Positions 18,481-27,587 of a stretch of 64,000 bases of DNA are shown here, piece after piece. Numbering within the stretch: position 1 is the stretch's first letter; the number at the start of each line of letters is the position of its first letter. Origin of the DNA: FEN-1297 sp021817845 (GTDB lineage Bacteria; Bacteroidota; Ignavibacteria; Ignavibacteriales; Ignavibacteriaceae). The notes beneath the pieces were generated by a model. The model was not told where the DNA came from. It did not search any database and saw nothing but the letters and a program-made list of their open reading frames with translations. The position numbers and the translations under genes were made by a program. The stretch is from contig JAKAFW010000011.1 in the NCBI GenBank assembly GCA_021817845.1, forward strand, positions 1-64,000, in the 5' to 3' direction.

Positions 18481-19446
18481 ATGCATAAGTTTTGTCCGAG
18501 TTGTGGCGTAAAATTAGAAAGAGAATTTAAATTTTGTCCTGAATGCGGCTTTGAGTTGATTAAATTAAGTCAGCAAGTCGATGAAAATGGCCTAACTAAA
18601 AACTTCTCAAAAGGATCTGATGAATTATCTGGAAATGTAATAATTTGTGAGATATGCGGAGAAGAAAACAATCCTACTAATTTGATTTGTACTGGTTGCG
18701 GCGCAAAACTAAATAATCCAAATGTTCCGTCGGGGAATGCGGTTAAAAAGGAAGAACTTGCTGCGGCAAATAAACTTAGCAAATCAAAAAAACAAAATTA
18801 CAAACAGACAAATAAGGTTAATCTACCAAATAAGAAAATCTCAGCCCCAAATCAAAATCTAAAAAAATTAAATAAAGCAAGAGTCATTACTATTATTGCA
18901 ATCGGACTTGGAATTTCTCTTCTGATTTTAATTTTTTCAGGTGCACTGGACTTTATCATTTCGCCAACTCCTAAGGCTCCTCAGAATGTAGCTCAAGATC
19001 AAAGTTCTGGTGTTGATTTGAGCAGTATCCAGAAAATAAATGATCTTGAACAAGTTGTTAAAGAAAACCCACAAGACACTTCGGCAATCCTGAGTTTAGC
19101 GCATGCAAAAAACGATGCAAATTTATTTGACCAGGCTATAGTCAATTACAAACAATATTTAGCACTTGTTCCTAAAGACCCTGATGCAAGAATTGACATG
19201 GGCATCTGTTATTATAATTTAAAAGATTATGATACTGCAATAAAAGAAATGGAACAAGCAATCAAGTATGACCCTAAACATCAAATCGGCTATCTTGACT
19301 TAGGTATAGTCAGTTTAACAAAAGGCGATCTTGCAGAATCAAAAAAATGGCTTCAAAAAGCAGTTGCTTTAGATCCTGGTTCAGATTATGGAAAAAAAGC
19401 GGAAGAATTATTACAATCACATAGTACAAATCAAGGAGGTAACTAA
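18481..19446 (+). CDS. Zinc-ribbon, membrane-anchored TPR protein
   Basis: The 321 residues begin with two zinc ribbons (CPSCGVKL...FCPECGF and CEICGEEN...CTGCGAKL), then a basic linker, one transmembrane helix at about 138-158 (VITIIAIGLGISLLILIF), and a periplasmic TPR domain at about 185-315 (MGICYYNLKDYDTAIKEMEQ; IVSLTKGDLAESKKWLQKA). The ribbons would be cytoplasmic. It lies between HU and the mS38-like gene, whose Shine-Dalgarno is inside its 3' end. Function unknown. Confidence 0.8.
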   Translation: MHKFCPSCGVKLEREFKFCPECGFELIKLSQQVDENGLTKNFSKGSDELSGNVIICEICGEENNPTNLICTGCGAKLNNPNVPSGNAVKKEELAAANKLSKSKKQNYKQTNKVNLPNKKISAPNQNLKKLNKARVITIIAIGLGISLLILIFSGALDFIISPTPKAPQNVAQDQSSGVDLSSIQKINDLEQVVKENPQDTSAILSLAHAKNDANLFDQAIVNYKQYLALVPKDPDARIDMGICYYNLKDYDTAIKEMEQAIKYDPKHQIGYLDLGIVSLTKGDLAESKKWLQKAVALDPGSDYGKKAEELLQSHSTNQGGN

Positions 19447-19541
19447 TGCCTTGCGGAAGAAAACGTAAGCGGCATAAAATGTCCACTCATAAAAGAAAAA
19501 AACGATTGAGAAAAAATCGTCATAAGAAAAAGTTAAGATAA
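19446..19541 (+). CDS. 31-residue mS38/AURKAIP1-like basic protein
   Basis: This is a very short, highly basic reading frame (starting MPCGRKRKRHKMSTHKRKK, then more K/R/N/H). The composition and the opening match the AURKAIP1/COX24 (DUF1713) family, whose mitochondrial member mS38 is a small-subunit ribosomal protein. It overlaps the previous stop by one base (taATG) and has a near-perfect AAGGAGGT (19433-19440), so it is clearly translated. Binding to the 30S decoding region is inferred from the family. Confidence 0.8.
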   Translation: MPCGRKRKRHKMSTHKRKKRLRKNRHKKKLR

Positions 19542-19581
19542 ACTGGTTCAAAAAAATCCTTCTAAATCTTTTTCTAAGAAA

Positions 19582-19654
19582 GCCATCTTAGCTCAGTTGG
19601 TAGAGCAGCTCATTCGTAATGAGCAGGTCGTCGGTTCAAGTCCGACAGATGGCT
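19582..19654 (+). tRNA. tRNA-Thr (anticodon CGT)
   Basis: The cloverleaf is complete: acceptor GCCATCT/AGATGGC, D arm GCTCAGTTGGTAGAGC, anticodon arm GCTCA-TTCGTAA-TGAGC (anticodon CGT, reads ACG), T arm GTCGG-TTCAAGT-CCGAC, and discriminator T. CCA is not encoded. Confidence 0.96.
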
Positions 19655-19807
19655 CGTTTTTGGGAAATTTGCACTTTTTCCCCGAAACATTTCTAACAAA
19701 TTACCTAAATAGACCCAATTTTCCCTTATTTTCCGTATACAACTATAGAAAACACTATAGCAGACATACCACCTTGAATTGCTTCCTGCTTTATTTTTTT
19801 AAAAATT

Positions 19808-20482
19808 TTATTTAAATGCATACCCTAATGAAATTGAAATCGTACTCAGATAAGCGCCTGTATAAATTTCAGTAATACTTTTTGCGTAGCGCACATCTAA
19901 TAGAAATCGTTTATAAGAAAAAGTAACTCCTGCTAAAAGACTATGACCCAAAAAAGATGGCATGTCCCCTAATGTAACTGGATAAAAGGGGTAATTTATT
20001 ATGTTATACGAATAGTTAGGATTTGAATGTCAAATACTTTTTGTAACATCCACAATATCGAAAGATAAAATACCGCCGCCGTACAACTGCGCTTGTATGT
20101 TTTGCGTTAGTAAATAATGCAGCTTAACTATGTGGGGCAGTTCTAAAAAATACCCATACATTTCCCGGTCACTTATGTCCCATATTTCCAGCGGATAGAC
20201 CTCTGAGTATTTAACCTTGTTATATATGAATACTCCTTTTACTGAGATATTTGTTTCCAATCCGATAGAGAAATAATAGCTACGAGTTGTATCTCTCGCT
20301 ATATTCCAATCCTTAAAGTAGCCAACATTTGGGCCTACAAAAACACTATGTGCAGTGCCCCCGTTATTAGCATTTCTTCCGTAATAATTGGAGAAATTAA
20401 CACCACCTTTAAAGCCCGACTGCGCAAATGAATAATTGGACAGAATACTGAGGAATAAAAAGACTAGTAAAGCGTTTCTCAA
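19808..20482 (-). pseudogene. Outer-membrane beta-barrel protein (PorT-like), interrupted by in-frame TGA
   Basis: The frame starts at 20482 with a signal peptide (LLVFLFLSILSNYSFAQ) and a PorT-like beginning (GFKGGVNFSNYYG). It reads 150 codons, then TGA at 20030-20032, then continues in the same frame for another 73 sense codons (HSNPNYSYN... to ...ISISLGYAFK) before TAA at 19808-19810. The downstream part has alternating barrel-like strands and a C-terminal aromatic-rich strand, so the full protein would be 224 residues. A nonsense mutation or base error is likeliest; UGA recoding would be the exotic option. No neighbour suggests a specific role. Confidence 0.8.
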
Positions 20483-20960
20483 TTTTATCCTTGTTAAATC
20501 AAAATTTATTTAAAGTACATAGGTGATTAAGAATAATGTTGTACTCCATTTCTTGAATAGCTTTAATTTAAGGTAGATAATATTAGTTAAAAATATTATT
20601 AATCCCAATTAATCTCTATAATTTCCCTTCAGCAATTGAGATCCATAAAATATTTTTCAAAAGAGCTTTCATATCTAAATAGTGAAATAATTTCTTTGAT
20701 TAATGGAGAAACTAAGTAAGTTACAAATATTTTTAAATTGTCTAGAAAATGTAACCGAGACTTAGAAGTAAATTAATGCCGGCTTGAAACAGGATTCTAA
20801 TTTTATTTTACAATTGCAATGTGTCTTTGAGATAAAAATATTTTTGGTTAGTTCATGAAGAAACATTTATTAAAAATCTAGCGCAAGCATAGTAGCATGG
20901 AAAGTTCTGTTTGGCCTGAAACATATGCAGAAAAAAAAGTGGGAAACAGTAAGAATTTTC
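20483..20960. other. Intergenic region upstream of the dcw cluster
   Basis: This AT-rich gap lies between the divergent barrel gene and the mra promoter. I find no reading frame with a ribosome binding site. A single MraZ-box-like TGGGAAACAG occurs at 20940-20949, about 40 bp before the main box pair. The remainder shows no repeat or RNA gene that I can support. Confidence 0.45.
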
Positions 20961-20989
20961 TTGACTTTAGAGAATAAATTTCCTTAATT
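20961..20989 (+). promoter_or_regulatory. Probable sigma70-type promoter of the dcw cluster
   Basis: TTGACT (20961-20966) and TTAATT (20984-20989) are separated by 17 bp and lie directly upstream of the MraZ box repeats and mraZ. The match to the -35 is good, the -10 moderate. The position just before the boxes equals the Pmra layout in E. coli. Confidence 0.6.
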
Positions 20990-20990
20990 T

Positions 20991-21013
20991 TGGGGAGTAG
21001 TGGGGAAAAGTGG
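20991..21013 (+). promoter_or_regulatory. MraZ box repeats
   Basis: Two direct repeats, TGGGGAGTAG (20991-21000) and TGGGGAAAAG (21001-21010), with a 10-bp period are followed by a third TGG. They fit the known MraZ operator of TGGGN-type repeats with one-turn spacing. They lie just after the promoter, where a bound MraZ ring would repress the cluster. Confidence 0.75.
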
Positions 21014-21041
21014 TTAATTCATTAAAAAGTAGGAAAGTTTG

Positions 21042-21479
21042 TTGTTTAAAGGTCAATTTACATATTCTATCGATGCAAAAGGAAGGGTCAGCATTCCTTC
21101 AAAGCTAAGGAAGTTTTTCACTTCTGAAGCAAACGATACCGTGGTAATGACAAAAGACACGGTTCAGTGCATTGATGTTTATCCACTAGATATCTGGCAG
21201 AAGTTTGAAGAACGTTTAGATAAATTAAATACTTTCACACCTAAAGATTCAAGATTTATAAGAATCCTTTTACAAAACGCTTCCGAAGATACGCTTGATT
21301 CACAATCAAGAATCTTAATACCACAGCACCTATTAGAATACGCAAAAATCGAAAAAGAAGTATTGATACTTGGAGTTCACACAAGAATCGAAATATGGAA
21401 TCCAAAGATTTATGCTGAATACTTGGAAGAATCTCCCGAAACGTACGAACAAATTGCAGCACAAGTAATGGCAAAATGA
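21042..21479 (+). CDS. mraZ: Transcriptional regulator MraZ
   Basis: MraZ is a ring-forming AbrB-fold repressor of the division/cell-wall cluster. The protein is 145 residues with two AbrB-like SpoVT repeats: FTYSIDAKGRVSIPSKLRKF and LDSQSRILIPQHLLEYA. Two adjacent TTG codons (21039 and 21042) could start it. I choose 21042 because GGA of AGGAAAG is better spaced and because family members start MF(K/R)G. It overlaps rsmH by 4 nt and heads a continuous run of overlapping genes. Confidence 0.94.
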   Translation: MFKGQFTYSIDAKGRVSIPSKLRKFFTSEANDTVVMTKDTVQCIDVYPLDIWQKFEERLDKLNTFTPKDSRFIRILLQNASEDTLDSQSRILIPQHLLEYAKIEKEVLILGVHTRIEIWNPKIYAEYLEESPETYEQIAAQVMAK

Positions 21480-22402
21480 TGGAAACTCATCATACGCCAG
21501 TACTTTTAAAAGAGAGTTTAGATTTCTTAGTAACGGGTAAGCGAGGTTTTTATTTTGATGCAACTTTAGGTTTCGGTGGTCACACACAAGAGATACTGAA
21601 AAAAATAGATTCCGAATCGATTTTAGTTGCAACAGATATAGATGCAGATGCTTTTAAGTATTCTAAAGAAAAATTTGAAAATGAAAAAAGAATTAAGCTT
21701 TACAATTTTAATTTTTCACAAGTAGATATAATTGCGAAGATAGAATCAATAAAAACATACGAAGGAATTTTTGCTGACTTAGGAGTCTCTTCATTCCAAC
21801 TAGATAATGTTGATTCCGGGTTCACATATAGAACCGAGGCAAAGCTTGATTTGAGGATGGATAAGAAAATAGTTGTCAATGCTGCTGATGTAGTAAACTC
21901 ATTTGCAGAAGAAGATCTGACAAAGATATTTTTTGATTTTGGGGAGGAGAGAAACTCAAAATTAATAGCTAGGAAAATTTGCGAAAGAAGAAAAGAAAAG
22001 AAAATCATAACAACGCTGGATCTAAGTGAAATTATTTCCTCGGTAACTCCATTTAGATTCAGAGTTAAGACTTATTCGAAGATATTTCAAGCGTTGAGGA
22101 TTTACGTAAACGATGAGCTTGAGACGTTGAGGGTGTTCTTAAATAAATCGGTTGATCTTTTAACTCCAGGCGGAAGAATAGTAATCTTGTCATATCATTC
22201 GCTGGAGGATAGAATCGTAAAGGACATTTTTAAGTATGAAACGCTTGATTGTATTTGTCCCAAAGATTTTCCGGTTTGTCAATGCGGAAAAGTACCTAGG
22301 CTTAAGATTTTGACTAAGAAACCCATTACTCCGTCTGAAGAAGAGATTAGGACAAATATAAGATCCAGAAGTGCAAAACTTAGAGCGGCAGAAAGAATAT
22401 GA
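21476..22402 (+). CDS. rsmH: 16S rRNA (cytosine(1402)-N(4))-methyltransferase
   Basis: RsmH methylates C1402 of 16S rRNA with SAM and refines the P site. At 308 residues it is full length. The N-terminal HTPVLLKESLDFL, the SAM-binding DATLGFGGHT and the FADLGVSSFQLD motif are present, and the C-terminal YHSLEDRIVKDIF is conserved. The start overlaps the mraZ stop (ATGATGG), pointing to translational coupling. Confidence 0.97.
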   Translation: MMETHHTPVLLKESLDFLVTGKRGFYFDATLGFGGHTQEILKKIDSESILVATDIDADAFKYSKEKFENEKRIKLYNFNFSQVDIIAKIESIKTYEGIFADLGVSSFQLDNVDSGFTYRTEAKLDLRMDKKIVVNAADVVNSFAEEDLTKIFFDFGEERNSKLIARKICERRKEKKIITTLDLSEIISSVTPFRFRVKTYSKIFQALRIYVNDELETLRVFLNKSVDLLTPGGRIVILSYHSLEDRIVKDIFKYETLDCICPKDFPVCQCGKVPRLKILTKKPITPSEEEIRTNIRSRSAKLRAAERI

Positions 22403-22728
22403 AAAAAAGTGTTAAGCCCTTACTTGTTTTTTATCTTTCGATTTTTATAATGTCCGCATTTTTAATTTTAGGATATATCGGTTTCAAACTTGAGTGTGAA
22501 AAATTAATACGAGAAAAGGTTGAGACCGAAAAAAGTCTAGCCGATATAAAGAATTTGAAAGTAAACCTGATTGCGGAAAACCAGGCACTTTCCTCAGAAG
22601 AAAGAATAGTAAATATAGCGCAGAGTGAGCTTGGCATGGTAAAAAGAACCGAGCCGGCGTTGGTATTAACAGTAAGTAAAGCAAAGATAGAGCAAATTTC
22701 TTCGGAGATTCAAAAGAAATATGAATAA
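22399..22728 (+). CDS. ftsL: FtsL-like cell division protein
   Basis: The 109-residue bitopic membrane protein has one transmembrane helix (about 7-29, LLVFYLSIFIMSAFLILGYIG) and a periplasmic coiled coil (about 30-75) followed by the SEERIVNIAQSELGMVKR motif typical of FtsL/FtsB-like proteins. Position between rsmH and ftsI is the standard ftsL place. Family members bridge FtsQ and FtsW-FtsI. Sequence identity is low in this family, so the name rests on topology and context. Confidence 0.85.
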   Translation: MKKSVKPLLVFYLSIFIMSAFLILGYIGFKLECEKLIREKVETEKSLADIKNLKVNLIAENQALSSEERIVNIAQSELGMVKRTEPALVLTVSKAKIEQISSEIQKKYE

Positions 22729-24727
22729 CTCAAGAGCGATTTGGATCATAATTTTTGTTTTTATTGTATTTGCGACTCTAGTAGCAAGGCTGTTTGATAT
22801 ACAAATAATACGAAGCGACGAGTTAAAATATTACGCAAAACGGCAACAGACTACAGTAGAAAAAATTAGGGCAGATCGCGGTTTAATTTATGACAGGAAC
22901 AATGTTCTTCTTGCTTATAATCGGAATGATGTTTCGTTTTACTTAGATCTACGAATGGTATCAGGCAAGAACAAGAAAGTAATTGCGAAGAAATTTGCAT
23001 CAGTCTTTGGAGAATCCGTAAGTCATTATAACAAATTAATGAGCGCATCAGGGAAAACTATTTGTATAGAGAAAAAGGCACCGAGTGAAGAAGCTAATCT
23101 ACTTAAAAATTTTAAGATAGCCGGTCTTTTTCACAAAGAGGACCCAACGCGAGTATATTATTATAAAGACCTTGCATCATATATACTTGGTTATGTAGGA
23201 AATGATTATCATGGAATTGACGGAGTTGGGAAATATTATGACAATATTCTTTCGGGACAAGACGGAAGCATGATGGTTTTACGCGATGCTATCGGAGACA
23301 TGATAACAGTTGAAGAAAAGGAAACCAAGCCTGCAGTTCCCGGAGTAAGTCTAGTTCTGACTATTGATAAAAATTACCAGCAAATACTTGAAGAGGAATT
23401 AAACGACGGAGTTAAGAAATACGGCGGTAAATCTGCGGTCGGAATTATAATGGATCCGAACACGGGTGAAATTTTAGCTTTAGCAAATTCGGGAGGTTTT
23501 GATCCAAATGATTATTGGGCTTACAGCGATACTGCAAGAAGGGACAGAGCTATAACCGATACATATGAGCCAGGTTCGACATTTAAATCTTTTTCCATGG
23601 CGGCTTTACTCGATCAAAATCTTGTAAATGAAAATGACATGGTATTTGCGGAGAATGGAAAATATAAATTTGAAAATGTATTTATTACTGATGCACATAA
23701 AAGCGGATGGCTTTCGGCTCGTCAGGTAATAGAGGAATCTAGTAATATTGGAATGTCGAAGTTAACTCAGAAAATTGACAATGATACATTTTATAAGTAC
23801 CTCCGCGGATTCGGATTTGGAAACTATACTTCAATTGATTTGCCGGGTGAAGTAAGCGGAATGCTACGAAAGCCAAACGTATGGACTCCTGTATCAAAAG
23901 CATTTTTATCTTTTGGATATGGGCTTTCAGTAACACCGATTCAAATTGCAACAGCTTATTGCGCATTGGTTAACGGCGGGATATTGTATCAGCCTCAGAT
24001 TGTAAAAAAAGAAATTAAGAGAGACGGAACAATAGTAGAACAAGACAATCCTATTCAGGTACGAAGAGTAATCTCAGCGGCTACATCTGCAAGAATCAGG
24101 CAGCTTCTTATAGATGTTGTAAAAGAAGGTACGGGAACCGAAGCAAGTCTTGAAAATATTACTATTGGCGGCAAGACAGGTACTTCTCAAAAATTAATTG
24201 ATGGGCATTATTCTAAAGAATTTTACAACTCCTCCTTTGTAGGTTTTTTCCCTGCGGAGAATCCAAAAATAGTATGTCTAATATTAGTGAACTCGCCAAC
24301 GGTAGGAAGATATGGCGGTTTAGTAGCAGCACCAATTTTTAAGAATGTTGCCGAAAGAATAATTAGCATGAATCCAGGTAATTTTGAAAATTACCAATCG
24401 CCAAATCAGCCCGAGGGACAGGACTTTAAGATTGTAAATGCCGGAAACACAAGTAACAAGCCGGCACTAAGCCAGGACAAAGAATTATCGAATACTATTA
24501 ATCAAAGTAATAATGTTGACATAAAATCAGGTTTGATGCCTGATTTATCGAACTATTCATTGAGAGAAGCAATTTCAGTAATATCAAGACTAGGGCTGAA
24601 ATGCAAAATTAATGGTTCAGGAAAAGTTGTCTCACAAAGTATTACTCCGGGCGTGAATATTCATAAGGGTGCGTTGTGTGTTGTTGTCTGTAAAGAACCT
24701 GATTTAGTGGGGGCATCAGTATACTAA
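22721..24727 (+). CDS. ftsI: Penicillin-binding protein 2/3 (FtsI/SpoVD type) with PASTA domain
   Basis: This is the division transpeptidase that crosslinks septal peptidoglycan. The 668 residues carry an N-terminal transmembrane helix (about 6-24), the dimerization/pedestal domain, and the transpeptidase domain with SxxK (nucleophile Ser286 in GSTFKS), SxN (SSN, about 341) and KTGT. A C-terminal PASTA domain follows (about 605-663, LMPDLSNYSLREAISVISRL). The PASTA domain is a SpoVD/Pbp2x-like feature and may bind glycan or lipid II. It overlaps the ftsL and murE genes. Confidence 0.95.
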   Translation: MNNSRAIWIIIFVFIVFATLVARLFDIQIIRSDELKYYAKRQQTTVEKIRADRGLIYDRNNVLLAYNRNDVSFYLDLRMVSGKNKKVIAKKFASVFGESVSHYNKLMSASGKTICIEKKAPSEEANLLKNFKIAGLFHKEDPTRVYYYKDLASYILGYVGNDYHGIDGVGKYYDNILSGQDGSMMVLRDAIGDMITVEEKETKPAVPGVSLVLTIDKNYQQILEEELNDGVKKYGGKSAVGIIMDPNTGEILALANSGGFDPNDYWAYSDTARRDRAITDTYEPGSTFKSFSMAALLDQNLVNENDMVFAENGKYKFENVFITDAHKSGWLSARQVIEESSNIGMSKLTQKIDNDTFYKYLRGFGFGNYTSIDLPGEVSGMLRKPNVWTPVSKAFLSFGYGLSVTPIQIATAYCALVNGGILYQPQIVKKEIKRDGTIVEQDNPIQVRRVISAATSARIRQLLIDVVKEGTGTEASLENITIGGKTGTSQKLIDGHYSKEFYNSSFVGFFPAENPKIVCLILVNSPTVGRYGGLVAAPIFKNVAERIISMNPGNFENYQSPNQPEGQDFKIVNAGNTSNKPALSQDKELSNTINQSNNVDIKSGLMPDLSNYSLREAISVISRLGLKCKINGSGKVVSQSITPGVNIHKGALCVVVCKEPDLVGASVY

Positions 24728-26196
24728 TGGAATTAACAAAACTACTAGACAGCATAAAAGTAATTCAAGTTACCGGCGAGGTTCAGAGGAAAGATGTGTC
24801 CGGTATATTTTACGATTCAAGAAGAGTGGTGAAGAATTCCATATTTGCTGCAATAAAAGGATATAATACTGATGGTCATAAGTTTATTCTTGACGCAATA
24901 AATAAAGGTGCTATTGCGATAATATTGGAAGATGACCGAAGTGTACCCGACGAAATATTTACACATGAAAAGATAGCTAAAATATTAGTTTCTAACAGCC
25001 GCATTGCGTTAGCCGAGGTCTCAAATTCATTTTATAAGGAGCCTTCGAAAAAAATAGGACTCATAGGAATTACAGGAACAAACGGTAAAACAACCACTTC
25101 ATATTTCATAAAGAGCATATTAGAGACTGCCGGGCATAAAACAGGATTGGTCGGAACAATTTCGAATTACATAGGAGAGAAAGAGATTCAGTCAACTTTA
25201 ACTACGCCTGAATCAAACGACTTGAACAGTTTATTCCTTGAAATGTATGGTGAAGGATGCTCACACGCAATCATGGAGGTATCTTCTCATTCATTGGTAT
25301 TAGATAGAGTATATGGTTTAAATTTTGCGGCAGCAGTTTTTACAAATATCACTTCCGATCATCTTGATTTCCACAAGACATTTGAGAATTATTTTGATGC
25401 TAAGAAAATTCTATTCGATTCATTATCGCAGTCAGCCATTGGGGTTTATAATTCGGACGATAAGAATAGTTTAGCCCTGGTAAAAGATTCTAAAGCAAAA
25501 GTTTATTCTTATGGAGCCGCATCCAATTCAGATTATAAATTAAGAGATATTCAATTCAACTTAGAGGGGACTACATTTTCGATTGAATATAAGGGTGAAA
25601 AATTTAATGGAACAACATCACTGGTAGGTGAATTTAATGCTTACAATGCTTGTGCTGCATTTGCAGTTACAACCTTAATAGGAATTGACCCAGTTGTTGC
25701 ATTGAAAGGGATTGAGAATACAAAGCAAGTACCCGGAAGATTTGAAGTAATCGGCAGTGGAAATAAAAAGGTTATAGTAGATTACTCACATACGGCAGAT
25801 AGTTTGGAGAAAGCGCTTCTTGCAATTAAAAAGATTGTTAATGAAGAGATTCCCGTGTATACAGTTTTTGGCTGCGGTGGGAATAGAGACAAGACGAAAA
25901 GACCGATAATGGGCAAAATCGCAGCGGAATTGAGTAAAGGAATCTTTATAACTTCTGATAATCCGCGATTTGAAGATCCGGGTATGATTATCGAAGAAAT
26001 TAAAAAGGGAATAGAGACACACAATTATTTAGTAATTGAAAACAGAGAAGAGGCAATAAAGAAAGCTATTCAAAGTTCAGAAGAAAATGCAGTTATATTA
26101 ATTGCCGGCAAAGGGCATGAGACTTATCAGGAGATTAAAGGAGTTAGGAATCATTTTTCCGATAAAGAAATTGCGGAGAAATATTTGAGATTATGA
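24727..26196 (+). CDS. murE: UDP-N-acetylmuramoyl-tripeptide synthetase (meso-DAP adding)
   Basis: MurE adds the third stem-peptide residue to UDP-MurNAc-L-Ala-D-Glu. The 489-residue protein has the Mur ligase ATP-binding motif ITGTNGKTTTSYF and the central domain motif EVSSHSLVLDRV. The substrate-selecting DNPR motif (ITSDNPRFEDP) marks meso-diaminopimelate rather than lysine, consistent with a Gram-negative wall. It shares one base with ftsI and overlaps murF by 4 nt. Confidence 0.97.
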   Translation: MELTKLLDSIKVIQVTGEVQRKDVSGIFYDSRRVVKNSIFAAIKGYNTDGHKFILDAINKGAIAIILEDDRSVPDEIFTHEKIAKILVSNSRIALAEVSNSFYKEPSKKIGLIGITGTNGKTTTSYFIKSILETAGHKTGLVGTISNYIGEKEIQSTLTTPESNDLNSLFLEMYGEGCSHAIMEVSSHSLVLDRVYGLNFAAAVFTNITSDHLDFHKTFENYFDAKKILFDSLSQSAIGVYNSDDKNSLALVKDSKAKVYSYGAASNSDYKLRDIQFNLEGTTFSIEYKGEKFNGTTSLVGEFNAYNACAAFAVTTLIGIDPVVALKGIENTKQVPGRFEVIGSGNKKVIVDYSHTADSLEKALLAIKKIVNEEIPVYTVFGCGGNRDKTKRPIMGKIAAELSKGIFITSDNPRFEDPGMIIEEIKKGIETHNYLVIENREEAIKKAIQSSEENAVILIAGKGHETYQEIKGVRNHFSDKEIAEKYLRL

Positions 26197-27587
26197 AGAA
26201 ATTAAACCTAACTCTCAATGATTTTTTTGAATTGCCAACTGCAATTATATATAATGCGGAGAAGCTTAATCCTGTAACTTCAGTGTCTATTGATTCAAGA
26301 AATGTTTTAAAAAATTCTCTCTTCGTAGCTATTAAGGGAGATAATCTAGATGGTCATAAATTCGTTAAACAAGCAATAAAAAATGGATCATCAGTTATTA
26401 TAATTGATGAAAAGTACTACAAAGAATTCATTGATTTAAAGATACCATTTATTACAGTAAAGGATACCACAGAGGCATTAGGAAGATTAGCTAAAGTTTG
26501 GAGAAACAAACTAAGAGCAAAAGTAATCGGTATTACAGGGAGTAATGGAAAGACGTCGACAAAAGAAATGCTTTCGGAGTTGTTAAGTCAGAAGTATATT
26601 GTGAATAAAACGGTAGCAAATCACAATAATCACCTCGGTGTACCGATGACTATTTTCAGTACGAATCAAAAGCATGATATTTTAGTTGCTGAGCTAGGAA
26701 CAAACCATTTCGGTGAAATAAAATATACTGCAGAAATTTTACAGCCGGACTTTGCTTTGATTACTAACATCGGAGATTCGCATCTTGAGTTCTTAAAGAA
26801 TCGAAAAGGAGTATTGAAAGAAAAATCATTTTTGTTTAATATTACAGAAGCAAGGGGCGGTACTTTAATCATCAACAACGATGATAAATTATTAAAGGAG
26901 ACGGGGAAAAGATTCAAGAAGAAACTTTCATATTCATTATCAAGTTCAAACTCTGACGTAAAAGGGAAGATAATTGACTATGCTGAGAATGGAAGGCCTA
27001 TCATAGCAGTTGAATATAACAATCGTAAAATGATTTTTGAAATTCCATTATATGGTGAAAATAATGCAAAGAATTTTATTGCTTCTTTTGCATTAGCCAT
27101 AAAATTAGGATTAAGTAAGGCTCAAATTTCAGCCGGCATTAAGGGAATGAAACCTGCAGATAAAAGATTAAATGTTAAAGAATTATGGGACTCCATTTTA
27201 ATTGACGATACTTACAATGCAAACCCAGAATCCATGAAGGCAGCATTTTGTTTAATGTCGAAAATGAGCTCGTATGAGAACAAAGTAGCAATTTTAGGTG
27301 ATATGTTTGAGCTAGGAGAGTCTTCAGCTATACTTCACAAGAAATTAGCAAGTTCAATTAAAACAAATAAAATTGGCAGCGTTTATACTATTGGCTCGTT
27401 AATGAAGAATCTGAACGTGTCGTTAAAAAACAAAGGGATAAGAGTTAAACATTTCAATGAAAGAAATTCATTAAAGGAATTTTTACGGCTAAATGCTTTT
27501 GCAAATAGCGTAATTCTAGTGAAGGGTTCAAGGGGAATGAAGATGGAAGAATTTGTTCAAATACTTGAAAACAGGACTAATAGATAA
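26193..27587 (+). CDS. murF: UDP-N-acetylmuramoyl-tripeptide--D-alanyl-D-alanine ligase
   Basis: MurF adds D-Ala-D-Ala to the UDP-MurNAc tripeptide. The 464 residues hold the N-terminal Mur domain (SVSIDSRNVLKNSLFVAIKG), the ATP loop GITGSNGKTSTKEML and the conserved DDTYNANPESMKAA. The gene overlaps murE and touches mraY (ATG at its last base). No ddl gene, which makes the D-Ala-D-Ala substrate, lies in this cluster. Confidence 0.97.
   Translation: MKKLNLTLNDFFELPTAIIYNAEKLNPVTSVSIDSRNVLKNSLFVAIKGDNLDGHKFVKQAIKNGSSVIIIDEKYYKEFIDLKIPFITVKDTTEALGRLAKVWRNKLRAKVIGITGSNGKTSTKEMLSELLSQKYIVNKTVANHNNHLGVPMTIFSTNQKHDILVAELGTNHFGEIKYTAEILQPDFALITNIGDSHLEFLKNRKGVLKEKSFLFNITEARGGTLIINNDDKLLKETGKRFKKKLSYSLSSSNSDVKGKIIDYAENGRPIIAVEYNNRKMIFEIPLYGENNAKNFIASFALAIKLGLSKAQISAGIKGMKPADKRLNVKELWDSILIDDTYNANPESMKAAFCLMSKMSSYENKVAILGDMFELGESSAILHKKLASSIKTNKIGSVYTIGSLMKNLNVSLKNKGIRVKHFNERNSLKEFLRLNAFANSVILVKGSRGMKMEEFVQILENRTNR

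Noticed and set aside
19597..19815. 72-codon frame across tRNA-Thr
   Set aside because: It starts inside the tRNA and reads through AT-rich spacer; no ribosome binding site or family resemblance.
20030..20032. Genome-wide reassignment of UGA
   Set aside because: Many intact genes here end in TGA in the expected place (for example mraZ, murE, murG and ftsQ), so UGA is a normal stop.
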